Of a stretch of DNA of 64,000 bases, positions 49,647 to 60,708 are shown piece after piece. The notes under the pieces are model-generated. The model searched no databases, had not been told where the DNA came from, and saw only the letters and a list, made by a program, of their open reading frames with translations. This DNA comes from Pseudevernia furfuracea. Taxonomy: Eukaryota; Ascomycota; Lecanoromycetes; Lecanorales; Parmeliaceae. The stretch lies in contig JAIUPT010000032.1 in the NCBI GenBank assembly GCA_022315425.1, forward strand, positions 1,352,501-1,416,500, in the 5' to 3' direction. The position numbers and the translations under genes are program-made. Numbering within the stretch: position 1 is the stretch's first letter; every line of letters begins with the position of its first letter.

Positions 49647-50163
49647 TCGACGCAGAGACTACGTTTACGATGCGATTCTTATAATCGTCGATAGATATAT
49701 CAAAATAATAAGATATCTATTAATTATAAAGAAAATTAATATCTTTGATCTCGAATAGCTACTTATAAAAGAAATCTTTCTTCGATTTAACTCATTAAAA
49801 GATATAGTTATTAATCGTGATTTTGTGTTTACGATTGCGTTTTAATCGTAAGTCTATTATCAAATAAAGATAAAACGTAGACTAAGTACTATCTTTTATT
49901 CTTAAATTAATAATCAAATCGAACGATAAAATCAAATTTTAAAATATTATCTTCGAGTTTTTTATAACGAGCAACAAAACGACTAAGCGAATCTCTTATT
50001 TATAATCGAATATATCTATTAATAAAGTTAATATAAGACTTTGAATTACAATTTATTCTATATAATATACGACTATAACGATCGATTTGAGTTTTTAACA
50101 TGTTTCTCTAAGCAATCTCTTTATAAAAGAACTTTTATAATAATATACGATTATTTATCTTCG

Positions 50164-51900
50164 ATGAACGAGATAAGTCGAAAAATGACAGATAGCGAAG
50201 CGTTTGAGAAACGTAAGGAGGAGACAACTAAAACAATAACAGCAGACTATACTGTCGATAAGAGAGAAAAGCGTCGCCGACGCGAGGGCGGAGAAGAAGG
50301 GGAACACGAGAACGCGACGGGAAGAATATCGTCGTTATTAACAAATAACAACGAACGAAGAGCAAGTCTACACGTGAAAAACGCGAAGAAACAGACAACT
50401 GCGACTATTACGATCTTAGAGATTATAGAAAACACGTCGTACGAGAATCTAAACGCGTCAAATTGAAAGGTGCTTTAGAGGAGTATAGATTAGGTCAAAG
50501 CATATATACAGAAAGCTGACGGAGAACGTCAGAGAAAGAGTAAGAAACAGAGTCTATAAGAGAACTGTGACAGCTGAGAAAGTACTCTCACGCGGAATAA
50601 ATTCTTAGTAGAAAGCTGAGTATAAGGAAACTCGTTCGAATCAACAGCAAACGAAGCAACGAAGTTAGTCTCACGTTTAATATCGTTCGGAATCGAGAAT
50701 ACGAGAAAGAAGCGTTAGATCTTAATAGTCATATATAGAAAAAAGGAAAGAGTGATAATGAAGAAGATAAAGAGCGAGAGAATTCTCGTCACCTTTAAGA
50801 ATAAATAGAAGCATATCTTATTAGGGCAGATCGTTATAGTAAATAGACTTCGAAGCGAAGATCTATTACTACAGACGACTACGCAAGAGATTAAAGAGGC
50901 TCTTAAGAAAGACACGAGATGAGTGTTAAAGATATATGACTCGATAGTAGTAGTGAGAAAGTTCTTTTCAATAATGATTCACGAAATAAGAGTTTCGAAA
51001 TTCGATATAGACAATTAGACTGTTATCAAGAAAAGAATAGAGATAGAGAATCGAAGTCTATATTTAAAACTCGAGATAGTCAAGACACGATAATGTCACG
51101 ACGTTGACGCGATAGTAGAGAGAGAGAGAAAGCTATACTTCTCTCTAATGCTACACGTCGCGACGACGAAGATGACTAACGATCTTATTAGAAAGCATCT
51201 AATCGAGACAAGTGAGATGAAGAGAGTGAAAAGATTTAATCAGACAGCAACAGCTATGCAATGTTATAACTATTAGAAATAGAGACATATGACTAGAGAG
51301 TGTTCAAATCCTACGCGCTGCGCAGAATGCAGTTAAGATTATAACATACGCAGTTATCAGAAGAAGACGTCAGAGACGTCAAAGACCTACGCTGACTGCG
51401 AAGGCATAGATCACGCAGCGTACGAGAAGACCTGCTTAGTAAGGGTCAGAGAAGCTCAAAGAACGCGTTAGAGAATAGCGATTAAGTCCTTACTATATAA
51501 GTCGCTAAGAGAGAGATCACCTTCGACATCTCTAAAAAGAGGTAACGAATTTATATTAATAGACTCAAAAAAGAAGAGAAAGATAGTTTTAGAGATAATC
51601 GAGTTAAGAGAGACGTCAAAGACTTAAAGAAGAAGTTAGAATGTGTAGAGAGATAAGCAGAGAGTAAAGAAATCAATAATACGCTTTTAATTCTTTACTG
51701 TCGCTGAAGCGCTAAAATAATAGACAATCGTAACATCGAGTGTTCTCGAAAAGATCACGTAATTTTCTTCTCAACAGAAGAGCTCTGTCAACGAGATCTT
51801 CGCCTCTAAAGAGATAACGTATAACTCAACGTTGAAAGAGATAATAAGCGCTATGCAGTTAGCATAACAAGTAAAAGTAATCACAGATCAAGAAGATATA
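50164..51900 (+). pseudogene. LINE F3 ORF1 (gag-like) remnant
   Basis: The longest open piece is 50041-50466, with the true N-terminus probably MNEISRKMTDSEAFEKRKE at 50164. It is rich in Lys, Arg and Glu. Three cysteine knuckles are readable at about 51260-51440 (RHMTREC and following), some with Cys or Trp codons turned to stop or Tyr. It should bind the LINE RNA. Confidence 0.7.
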
Positions 51901-51926
51901 GAGATGTCAGACAACGATGATCTATG

Positions 51927-54900
51927 AAGAATATCGCGACGCTGAGAATCTTACAGTACAATATAAGAAATAAACTGAGAACAATAACTATCTTGCTAGC
52001 AGACGCAGAGATTCAAGATACTGACGTACTTGCGATTCAAGAATCAAGCTTCAACTCGCACATAGGATTCTCGTACAACTTAGAGACTAGTTAGTTTTAT
52101 CTAATATATCGCTCGAGAAAGAATACGAGAGTGTGCTTCTATATTAATAAGAGACTGAATTCGAAGAATTAAGATGTGAAGTTCGTGACAAAGAATATAA
52201 GTACGCTGAGAATTCGACTCAGATAGAGAGAGAAAGCGAATCGAATCGAGAGACTCTTAATTCACAATATCTATAATTCGAGCCCATCGCTATTCTCGAT
52301 AGAGAATCTCTCTAGTCTATTATAGATTCTAGAGCTTCTATAGAAGTCTGAGAAGCATCTCTTACTCGAGAACTTCAATCTATATTATTTTAATTAAAAT
52401 AACTCTAATAGATTCTCGTATTATAAAGAGACGAACGATCTAATTGTAGTAATTGTAGAGAGAAGAATAAATCTAATTCTATTAAAGAAAGTAGTAACGT
52501 GAAGATCTCGAGAATAAAAGAGTGCGATCGATCTAGTCTTTATTACTTTAGAAACAACGAAGATAATAATTCGTTATTAAGTAAAATCGAATCTGCAGCA
52601 TAACTCGAATTATCTTTTAATACTCACGAAGCTCGATCTAATAACGAAGAGCGTTTCGAAACAGCGACGTCGTGCTTAAAAGATAACAAAATCAGAAGAG
52701 ATAGCTAGAGAAGCTTAAGTACTAGACGCGACACTCTCACTAGACCCTCTAACAAATTCGAAGCAGATCGATGACTATATCAGTTTACTCTATAAAGAAC
52801 TTAATAAGATAATAAAGAATATAGTATCGTGAGCTAAGTCGTTAAAAAAAGATAAATTATTCTAAGACGAAGAGTGTAGTCTAGCAACAAAGAAAGCGAA
52901 GACTAAGACATTTCGATATCGAGTCAGTCGTAACGAGTACGCAGAGTATATATGAAGAGCGACACTTAAAAAGAGAGATAAGATAATAAGTAAGATTAAG
53001 ACTCTTCACTTTCGCAGAAAAGTGCACGAGATAACGTAATCATCTAGAGAGATGTAAGACATAGTTAGCTAAGCGAAAAACGATAACACATATCTTAAAT
53101 CTCTATCGAAGTTCCCGTTAATAAGAAGAATAGAAAAGAGTCTAGTCACTACGTTTAAAGAAAAAGTTAATGCTCTAAGAAAGACTTTCTTTTTTTCTCT
53201 CTCTCAGATAGATATCTTCGATATTTTAAAAGCAGTCTATTCTTCTTCGTTGTTAATAAATAATTAGATCACGAAGAAAGAGATATGTAAGACTATCTTT
53301 AAATCAAAATCAAACAAAGCTTCAGAGATAGATGATCTATCAAATCGCTTTTTAAGACTAGTTACAGAGAAGCTACTCTTTAAATTTAGACACTTATTTC
53401 AGATATACGTAGACGTGAGTTATCATTTTAAGAAGTTTTATAAGACTAATATTATTGTATTAAGAAAGTCAAAGAAGAAGAACTACTTCGAATCGAAGTC
53501 GTATAGATTAATAACATTTTTAAGTACATTAAAGAAGACACTGAAGATAGTAATTGCGCGCAGACTTAATAACTGCGTAAAAGATAATAATCTTCTTTCG
53601 TTAGAATAGATAAGAATCAGAAGAAAGAGATTTACGAAGACAGCTCTGAAAACGATAATAGATACAGTGCATATAGTCTGAGATTGTAAGAAGAATAAAG
53701 TTGTTAGTCTTCTCTTATTAGATATAATAGAAACTTTCAATAACGTCTCTCATCATCGCCTGCTTCACAATCTTAGATAGAAGAGAATTTCGAAGCTAAT
53801 TATAAACTAAATAAGAAGCTTTCTTACTGACAGAGAAATCTCTCTCACTCTAAAAAGAATAACAAGCAGACTGAAGTCTACAGAGACGAGGATCTCATAG
53901 AGATCTTCGATGTCGTCTATTCTTTTTTTATTCTTCAACGCTTTCTTGATTAAGAGATGTACGAAGATCAAGTTGAAACTGCAAGTAGAAGAATTCGTTG
54001 ACGATATTTATCTGCTGATATATGAAAAGAGCACTGAGACAAACTGCGAGACTCTTAAAAAAGTATACGAAATCTATTTATAATGAATAGGGACTCATGA
54101 AGCGACGTTCGCGTCAAAGAAATACGAGCTAATTTATCTAATAAGAAGTTCAGAGAAGTTCAATATGAGAGTTAGCGTCGACCTAGACTCTATAACGACA
54201 AAGTCAAAGACTAATATTCGCGTGTTAGAACTGCAGATCGACGACAAACTTCGTTAAGAATCTCATATTAGAAAAGTCAAGATCAAGATGAAATCGTAAT
54301 GCAGAGCACTATTAATAACTGCAGTCTCAATATGAGACGTCACATTAAATAAAGCAAGACAAGTGTATAACTCTATCGTACGATCAGCGATAACATACGC
54401 AGCAGCAACGTGACACACATTACGAAATCTTCGAAATAGTAAGCGATCTCACGTCAAGACCCTAGAGACTATATAGAATAGATGTCTGCGAAGAGTAGTC
54501 GAGATATATAAAGTCATTAATAAGAGAGTCGTCGAAGCAGAGACAGAGATTCCCCCTCTTCAGATCACGATAAATCAAGTAATACTTCGAAATCAAGCAC
54601 TTAGAGATAGTTACTTCGTTACGAAGTTAGAAAATATGAGAATTCGAAGAAAGCTAAGAGAGAAACGAGATAGAAGACGAGTAGTTCTTTAGACTTTAGT
54701 AAAAGATAAAGAAGAGTGAGCTCTAAGAACGCTTCGACTCGAAAATTGAAATTTTTTATAGATATCTAACGAAGAAAGAATATCAAAAAGGGCTAGAGAC
54801 CTTGTTAAAGATTAACAGAAAGCAGTCTGGGAAGCAGTGTGAGCTTAGTATCAGATTAAGATCTCAGAAGAACGACGCAGTCTCGTATAAAGAGAAGATC

Positions 54901-55480
54901 TATAATCAAATAGAAGATCTCTTCATGAAGATCTAACAAAAGCAGAGAGCTTCGCTCTAACCCAGCTACGAACAGAGAAGATTAATCTAACACACTTTTT
55001 GCATATATGTAAAATTTCTAAGATATTCTCTTTCGCATGCGAGTGTGACTAAAGAAAATAGAATATTAGACACGTTCTCTTATTCTACTTAAGACTGAGA
55101 AGCGAGAGATAAACTCTTTTAAAGAAGACTAAAACAGTTAATCTAAGAGAGATATTAATAATCTCGCGAGAGGCAAAGATCGCAGCGCGATAACTAATCT
55201 GGATTGATCTTTTAAAATAGTTCTCGCTGACTAAGAAGCAGCTATATAACAGGCAATAATAAAAGCAGCAACAAGTACTTCAAGAAGATATACGAATTCG
55301 TATAAATAGACTAGAAAACGTAGTGTGATAGAAAGACTATGCGATAAGAAGATGCGATAAGAAAGAATAGCGAGAGTTTTTACTCTATTTCAACTAGTCG
55401 AAGAAAGATTTCTCTTACAATATAGTCTAAGTAGTAGCCCGTAATTACTCTTCGTAGCTTGAGTAGACACGAGTATAAAA
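51927..55480 (+). pseudogene. LINE F3 ORF2: endonuclease, RT, RNase H-type end
   Basis: The endonuclease N-terminus reads LRILQYNIRNKL, then DVLAIQESSF, at 51930-52060. RT: 53415-53609 open, the A-box-like LLDI near 53730, and intact FVDDIYLL at 54000. The C-terminal part has a decayed Cys-rich end (FACECD near 55030) typical of Tad-type ORF2. Stops are numerous, so it is inactive, but the RT catalytic aspartates survive. Confidence 0.75.
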
Positions 55481-55538
55481 TCAAATCAAATACGACTATA
55501 ACTTCGACTTTAAATTAAGAATCGAGAACGATTCTTCT

Positions 55539-55716
55539 TGTTAGAATTAGTATAGAGTTAAGTCATGTAGGTGTATAGAATAAGACAACTAGATGTAGAA
55601 CAACTATGTACTGAGAGAGAGATCATATATGTATGACGGAGTGAACCTATTAAGACACGCTAAGTCTAAAAGAGAAGTATCAAAGAAATACAGAGACGCG
55701 GGGTACGCTCGTAACA
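55539..55716 (+). repeat. Solo LTR H2, 178 bp, TSD CTTCT
   Basis: TGTTAGAATTAG...CTCGTAACA flanked by CTTCT (55534-55538 and 55717-55721). Related to H1. Partly RIPped, with the 3' end (GACGCGGGG) still intact. Confidence 0.8.
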
Positions 55717-55721
55717 CTTCT

Positions 55722-56178
55722 TAAGAGAAGATGTTAACAACGAAAGAACGTATAAAAGAAATTTATACGTTATAAGAAGAACTTATAAAACGTTAATAAA
55801 AAGTATTCGAATCGTAAACGAAGAAGTATAATAAAAAGTATTAAATATAATTCTTTTAAAAAGAAGACTTGATAATGTTATTAATTAAGAATCTCAAACA
55901 AAAACGATCAAATAAGAAGCTTTCGAATAAGATAATTAACTTATTTATTATTCGAAATGTCGTAGATAAGTAAGCTTATCGATTAGCGCTTTCGTTAATT
56001 TATTAAATATATAACGTTTTTTATATATTATTATTAAAACTCTATCGTCGTAGAGATAATAATATAATATCAATATATATAATAGCGAAATTAATAGATA
56101 ACAAAGAAGAATAAGAAATTAAAAAGATTTTAAACAAGCGAAAGCGTAAGAATAAGATAAAATATCTTATTCGTTAAG
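55722..56178 (+). pseudogene. Element D integrase C-terminal end
   Basis: Readable as an integrase C-terminal region (KKYNKKYQ-like block, then RQAYRLAL-like sequence over two frames), following on from the D frame upstream of H2. Broken by stops. Confidence 0.45.
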
Positions 56179-56190
56179 CTAAGTACTCTT

Positions 56191-56329
56191 TGATTTGATT
56201 TTATACTCGTGTCTACTCAAGCTACGGAGAGTAATTACGGGCTACTGCTTAGACTATATTACAAGAGAAACCTTTCTTCGACTAGTCGAAATAGGGTAAA
56301 AACTCTCGCTATTCTTTCTTATCGCATCT
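56191..56329 (-). mobile_element. 5'-truncated LINE stub F4, 139 bp, 12-bp TSD
   Basis: Reverse complement of the last 139 bp of the F LINE. CTAAGTACTCTT is on both sides (56179-56190 and 56330-56341). Confidence 0.85.
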
Positions 56330-56341
56330 CTAAGTACTCTT

Positions 56342-58238
56342 ATAAATATAATTAGTAAGTATTAAAAAAAGATATAAAATATTCGTAAAAGCTATGAAAC
56401 GCTTTTAAAAAAGTTAAGAAAGCGAAGACGAAGAGTACGATAAATATATAAGAAATAATATCTCGAAGAGTAAAGATTTTAAAATTACTCGAAGATATCG
56501 TAATAAATAAAGATGTTTAAAGATCAAAGAGAATCGAAAAAACGTAATTTATAAATAGCGTAGAGTATATTTATTATATTTAACTCGAAGATCAGACGTA
56601 TTAAAGATATCGACGTAAGATTAGATTACTTCGTCTCTTATATCATCTCGTCTTTATTCACTTAATCTCTCTAATTATTATTCTTATTCTCGTTCTTCTT
56701 CTTCTCGTCGTTTATATTAATTCTTTAAATAATAATATTCACATTTAATTTCTTTGACTCTTTAGTTTTAACTGCGACGAAATTAAAGAAAGAGACGATA
56801 AGAGACGTAAAGAAGACGAAGACTTCGCTGAAAAAAGACGATTCGAAGACGTTAATCTCGTCGACGAAGATCTCGTTCTTATCGTTATTATCGTTATTAA
56901 CTTCGTGATTACGATTGCTGCGATTATTATTATTATTATTACTGCTACTATTACTGTTACTACTGCTATTAATATCGTCGTTAATATCGTTCTTCGTCGA
57001 CGAAAGAGAATCGTTAGACGTCTGAGACGTCTTTGAGTTTATGAGAGATAGATCTATCTAACGAATCGTTAGCGCAGCTATCACGTGCTTGAAACGTCTA
57101 TTAGACGTAAGAAAAATATATTTTTAATCGAAGAACACCGTAGATGTTCTTTAAGATCGTGTTAATTCGTCGAAGCGATTTAATCTAATTTAGTTAAATC
57201 GTTAATACGTTCGACTTTTTCTTTCTCTTAAGACGATTCTAAACTCGCTCATTACGAGATAACTCGATATTAAAGACTTTCACATAGACAGTCAAAAACG
57301 ACTCGTTAATATATTATAAATACTTATACACTCACTCGCGACGAATAATACGCTCGCGAAAAACGCGACGTCGTAAAAGATTATTGATTAATTGTCTAAT
57401 CTCTTATATAGACAGAATCTTGAATTAAGATCAACAGATACTTTAGTTATATTTGAATTATAAACTATATATATTTATATATAGACTCGTAATCGACTCG
57501 TAGATCGACGCAATAAGCGTATTTTCGTAACATTTCTCTCGTCTTCGCAAAGATAACATTATAACTATTCGAGATATATTAATCTATTATTCGAAGATAA
57601 CGATAATAGAAGTTTTTAATCAACGTCTTTATTCACACGAAGAATCGATTAATAATATTATAAGAATAAAGCTATAAACGTGTTAAAAACGCACGCGAAA
57701 TTACGATTAATTCAACTTATCGCAGAGCGAAAGAGAATATAGATCGAGAGATCAATCGCAGAAGCAATTTAAGTAATTATAATCAAATAGATAATACGAC
57801 AATATTTAATATAAGCGTAAGAAGTGTAATATCTACGTTTAATATCTATAAATTAAGAAAAAGAGAAGTGTGTTTTGCTGAAAACAAAAGTTTAAAAAGA
57901 CAAACTTATATATAACTCACGGCTAGCGCATAGTAATTATTCACGTCGCGTATTTATAACGACGACGACGCGATAGCGTAACTCACGACTCAAATAATAA
58001 GAGATATCAATAACATCGATAAACTTTACGTTATCTACGATTATACGAATATTTTTATTTTCATACGCAAGACGTAGAAGTATTATAGTCTACGTATTTC
58101 AAATTAAAGTTTATAATATCAACGCGAAGCTAATCTAAAAAAACTCTTTTTCTTATGTTCTCTCTGAGATTTAAAGAATTTTAATAAATCTATTTAAAGC
58201 AATAAATTCGAGAACGAATTCTTAAAGAAAGAAAATTA
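56342..58238 (+). other. 3' non-coding part of D
   Basis: No domain seen. It includes a TTA/CTA/CTG-like trinucleotide-rich stretch near 56890-56990 and a purine-rich tract just before the 3' LTR. Confidence 0.4.
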
Positions 58239-58505
58239 TATTAATAACGAATTCAAGAGAATAGCTGTCGTATAAGTTCGAGAGTTATCGAGCGTAATCG
58301 AATCGCTTGATATACGTATATTAAGCGAATTCTTGACGTGAGAAGCTTAAGAGAGTCATGTCTCGAAGTTTTTTTATTTTTCTTTCTTAAGAATTAATCT
58401 TACTATTAGATATATTATACGCAATATATATCTTTACTAAGTTCACATTGCTACATAATTCTAGTCTGTCTTATATATATCTATATTATATAAGTCAGTC
58501 TAACA
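58239..58505 (+). repeat. 3' LTR of D (RIPped)
   Basis: 267 bp, aligned with the solo LTR and the 5' LTR, and followed by the TSD copy TTAAC. Confidence 0.85.
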
Positions 58506-58510
58506 TTAAC

Positions 58511-60292
58511 TTCTGTTATAACAGAGATAAAGATACGATCGATTATAATTATAATATAGTCAACGTTAATATAAATCTCTTTCTTCTTATTCGTAAATTC
58601 TCAGCTAATATAAATAATAATATAATAATAATTTCGAAAAGCAAAGCTCGTTTCTAATATAGACTCTAAAATTAAAGAAATAATAATGAATTTTATAAAA
58701 GACTTCTTAGTATCAGAAGTAAGAATATTTATTATAAGATTTTACTTTATTTCTTTCTTTATAACGAGAATACTTATCGAAGACTTTTTTTAACACTCTT
58801 CGCGAAGATATATAAAGAGTTTGTTACGAGAGATGATCTTATATTAATAGTACTCACATTAATAATTCTTAATAGACATTGTCTTAATGAAATAGTCTTC
58901 GACGAGATCGTTATTATAAGAGTAGTTATCGTATAATTCTTTGTAATTATCGAAGTCTTTTATAAATGCTTCAGACTAATATAAAGAGTGACTAATATAA
59001 GTCTTCTAACTAATGTCGTTATTTTATTTTAACACGTTCTCATCTTTTTCTTCGATAGCTGCTTAATAAACTCGCTGTGAACGTGACTAAAATCTATTTT
59101 AATAGTTGTTATTGCTTAAGCGAAATGATTATCGATTAGACGATTTCGAAGTTAACGCGTTTTCTTCTATTGAAGATATCGTAATCTATAGCTTGATTAA
59201 AGAAGTAGATAACGAGACACGAGCGTTTTCTTAATTATCTTGATATCTCTACGATCGCTGCTAATTGCTTTGATAGTCTTAATAAATTAATTAATTGCTT
59301 TAATAAGTATTCTCGTATATAAAAGACTTTCATAAACGCTGCTACTGCTAATTGTTCTGATAAGCATTATATTAAGATTATTAAGACTAAAATTATTTAG
59401 ATTAATATTCACGATTATTTATTCGTCTTTGTTGAGACTGTGAAGCTTGTCGCGAATAACGATTAATATATTCTTATTATTAATACTTTCGCTTATCAAG
59501 CGACTTTAAGAATCGATTATAATTAGTAACAGTCTTAGATTCGAAAATGTCTCGTTGAAACTCGAAGTTAAGATCATTTTAAATAAGTAATATATGATCT
59601 TTTATAATTTTCATATCTGTATTCTAAATTACTCGCATAATGATTTGAGTATACTTTCTTAATTCGCGATAACGAGTAATATTCTATATTAAGTACTTCT
59701 CACGAAGCAAGACTATTATGTCTTAAGCACGAAGTTGTTTTTATCGTGTTAATAATAGACGATATTACTCGTCTATATTATAGATAATAAGTCTTTTATT
59801 ATTTTCGATGAGCTTAATAATAAATTAAATAAGAGCGATATCTCTTAGATAGATTTAAAGATTTTGTTTTAATAATGTATCACTCTTAACACGAGTAACG
59901 TTCTTAACTCGATCGATAAAGATATAAATATTACGAAAAAAGATATTTTCATTGATATACTCTATTGCGAGAGTAGTATTAATAAACTTACTTTTATAAA
60001 AAAAATCGAAATATTTAACGTTATCTAAATTGAATCGCTTCGTATCGTCGATATTATTATTACTACTAACTAATTCTAAATCTTCTTAAGATTCTAAATT
60101 TTTAAAGAGTTTTAAAGATTTTGAGATAATACGAAACTTCGTTATTATAATACGAAGCTCGATAAGCTATACTTTCGTAAAATCTTAAGTTATTAATAAT
60201 TTAGATTTAATTAATTAATTATAAATAACTTCGTCTGCTAACGTAATAGTAGATTCTACTCTTATAACGAATAATTCGAAATATAAAGAAAT
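58511..60292 (-). pseudogene. G1 N-terminal (gag-side) remnant
   Basis: On the minus strand a decayed finger CEYY...SRNKLFIYLREEC lies at about 58796-58865, and Gln/Asn-rich sequence follows further right. This suits gag-side sequence of the G family, upstream of the part at 43706-44527. Recognition is weak because of RIP. Confidence 0.4.
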
Positions 60293-60708
60293 TGTTACGA
60301 ATATAAGCTACATTAGAGTGATTTCGCTATCTTAACGAGATCACACGCTCTTTTAACGTATTTATTAGAGAGATATACTCTATTTTATAACAAATAATAA
60401 TGATATCGATTCGACTTCGAATATAATCGATTAGTCGTGAATAGATCACTTGACACTCGAATTTAATAAGAACTTATAATTCTCGTGTCTTTTCTAACTC
60501 GCATTAAATCTTTAAATAACTTACGAATATCGTATTCGAGAGATTCTCATATACGAGTGCTTTAGATCACGTATAAGAATATACGTATTCTTTTAAAAAG
60601 TATATAATTGTTACGAATATAGACTGCATTAGAATAATTTCGTTATCTTAACGAGGTCACACGCTCTTTTGACGCATTAATTAAAAGAATATACTCTATT
60701 TTATAACA
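60293..60708 (+). mobile_element. TRIM-like mini LTR element 2, 416 bp
   Basis: Counterpart of TRIM 1 in the inverted arm, with LTRs 60293-60392 and 60609-60708. CTGAG follows it (60709-60713), but its left flank is GAAAT, so the duplication is missing on that side. The inverted duplication ends here. Confidence 0.82.

Larger units (their letters stand above)
48100..50079 (+). pseudogene. Element D integrase, broken by H1, solo LTR and F3
   Basis: An HHCC-type region ending KYYWNSIKTDVKSYI-like sequence lies at about 48780-48940. The core (ILIIVDRYIKIIRY, then INNQIERQNQ) lies at about 49650-49980. The reading order resumes exactly across each insertion once the 5-bp or 13-bp duplications are removed, which is how I placed the insertions. 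Confidence 0.7.
50080..55489 (+). mobile_element. Tad-like LINE F3, 5.41 kb, 13-bp TSD
   Basis: A near-complete copy inserted in the D integrase. ATACGACTATAAC lies at 50067-50079 and 55490-55502. It includes about 85 bp of 5' UTR missing from F1. It co-aligns with F1 over the whole length with few length differences, and most differences are transitions. It ends TAAAATCAAATCAAA. Confidence 0.88.
44528..58505 (+). mobile_element. Full-length gypsy element D, 13.98 kb with nested insertions, TSD TTAAC
   Basis: 5' LTR 44528-44793 and 3' LTR 58239-58505 of the same family, flanked by TTAAC (44523-44527 and 58506-58510). Five insertions lie inside: H1, a solo LTR, LINE F3, H2 and LINE stub F4. 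Removing them leaves about 7.6 kb. Plus-strand order: gag with a knuckle near 46000, protease, RT (46739-47503), RNase H (about 47800-47960), and an integrase broken into pieces at about 48100-48942, 49266-50079, 55503-55533 and 55722 onward. A purine-rich tract (AAAGAAAGAAAATTA) precedes the 3' LTR. It is heavily RIPped. Confidence 0.88.
39540..60292 (-). mobile_element. Gypsy element G1 (minus), interrupted by D
   Basis: Starts at 39540 with TGTTATTAAG inside the RNase H region of E. Reading on the minus strand from the right: a gag-type region with a decayed C2H2-like finger at about 58796-58865, then (after D) 44527-43706, a TRIM insertion, RT near 42300-43000, RNase H, integrase, and a chromodomain-like C-terminus near 40000-40100 (best read in its twin G2). 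An LTR-like non-coding stretch covers 39540 to about 39990. The right-hand (5') end is uncertain: sequence continues to 60292, where G2 begins in the opposite direction, and no 5' LTR was recognised. Confidence 0.6.
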
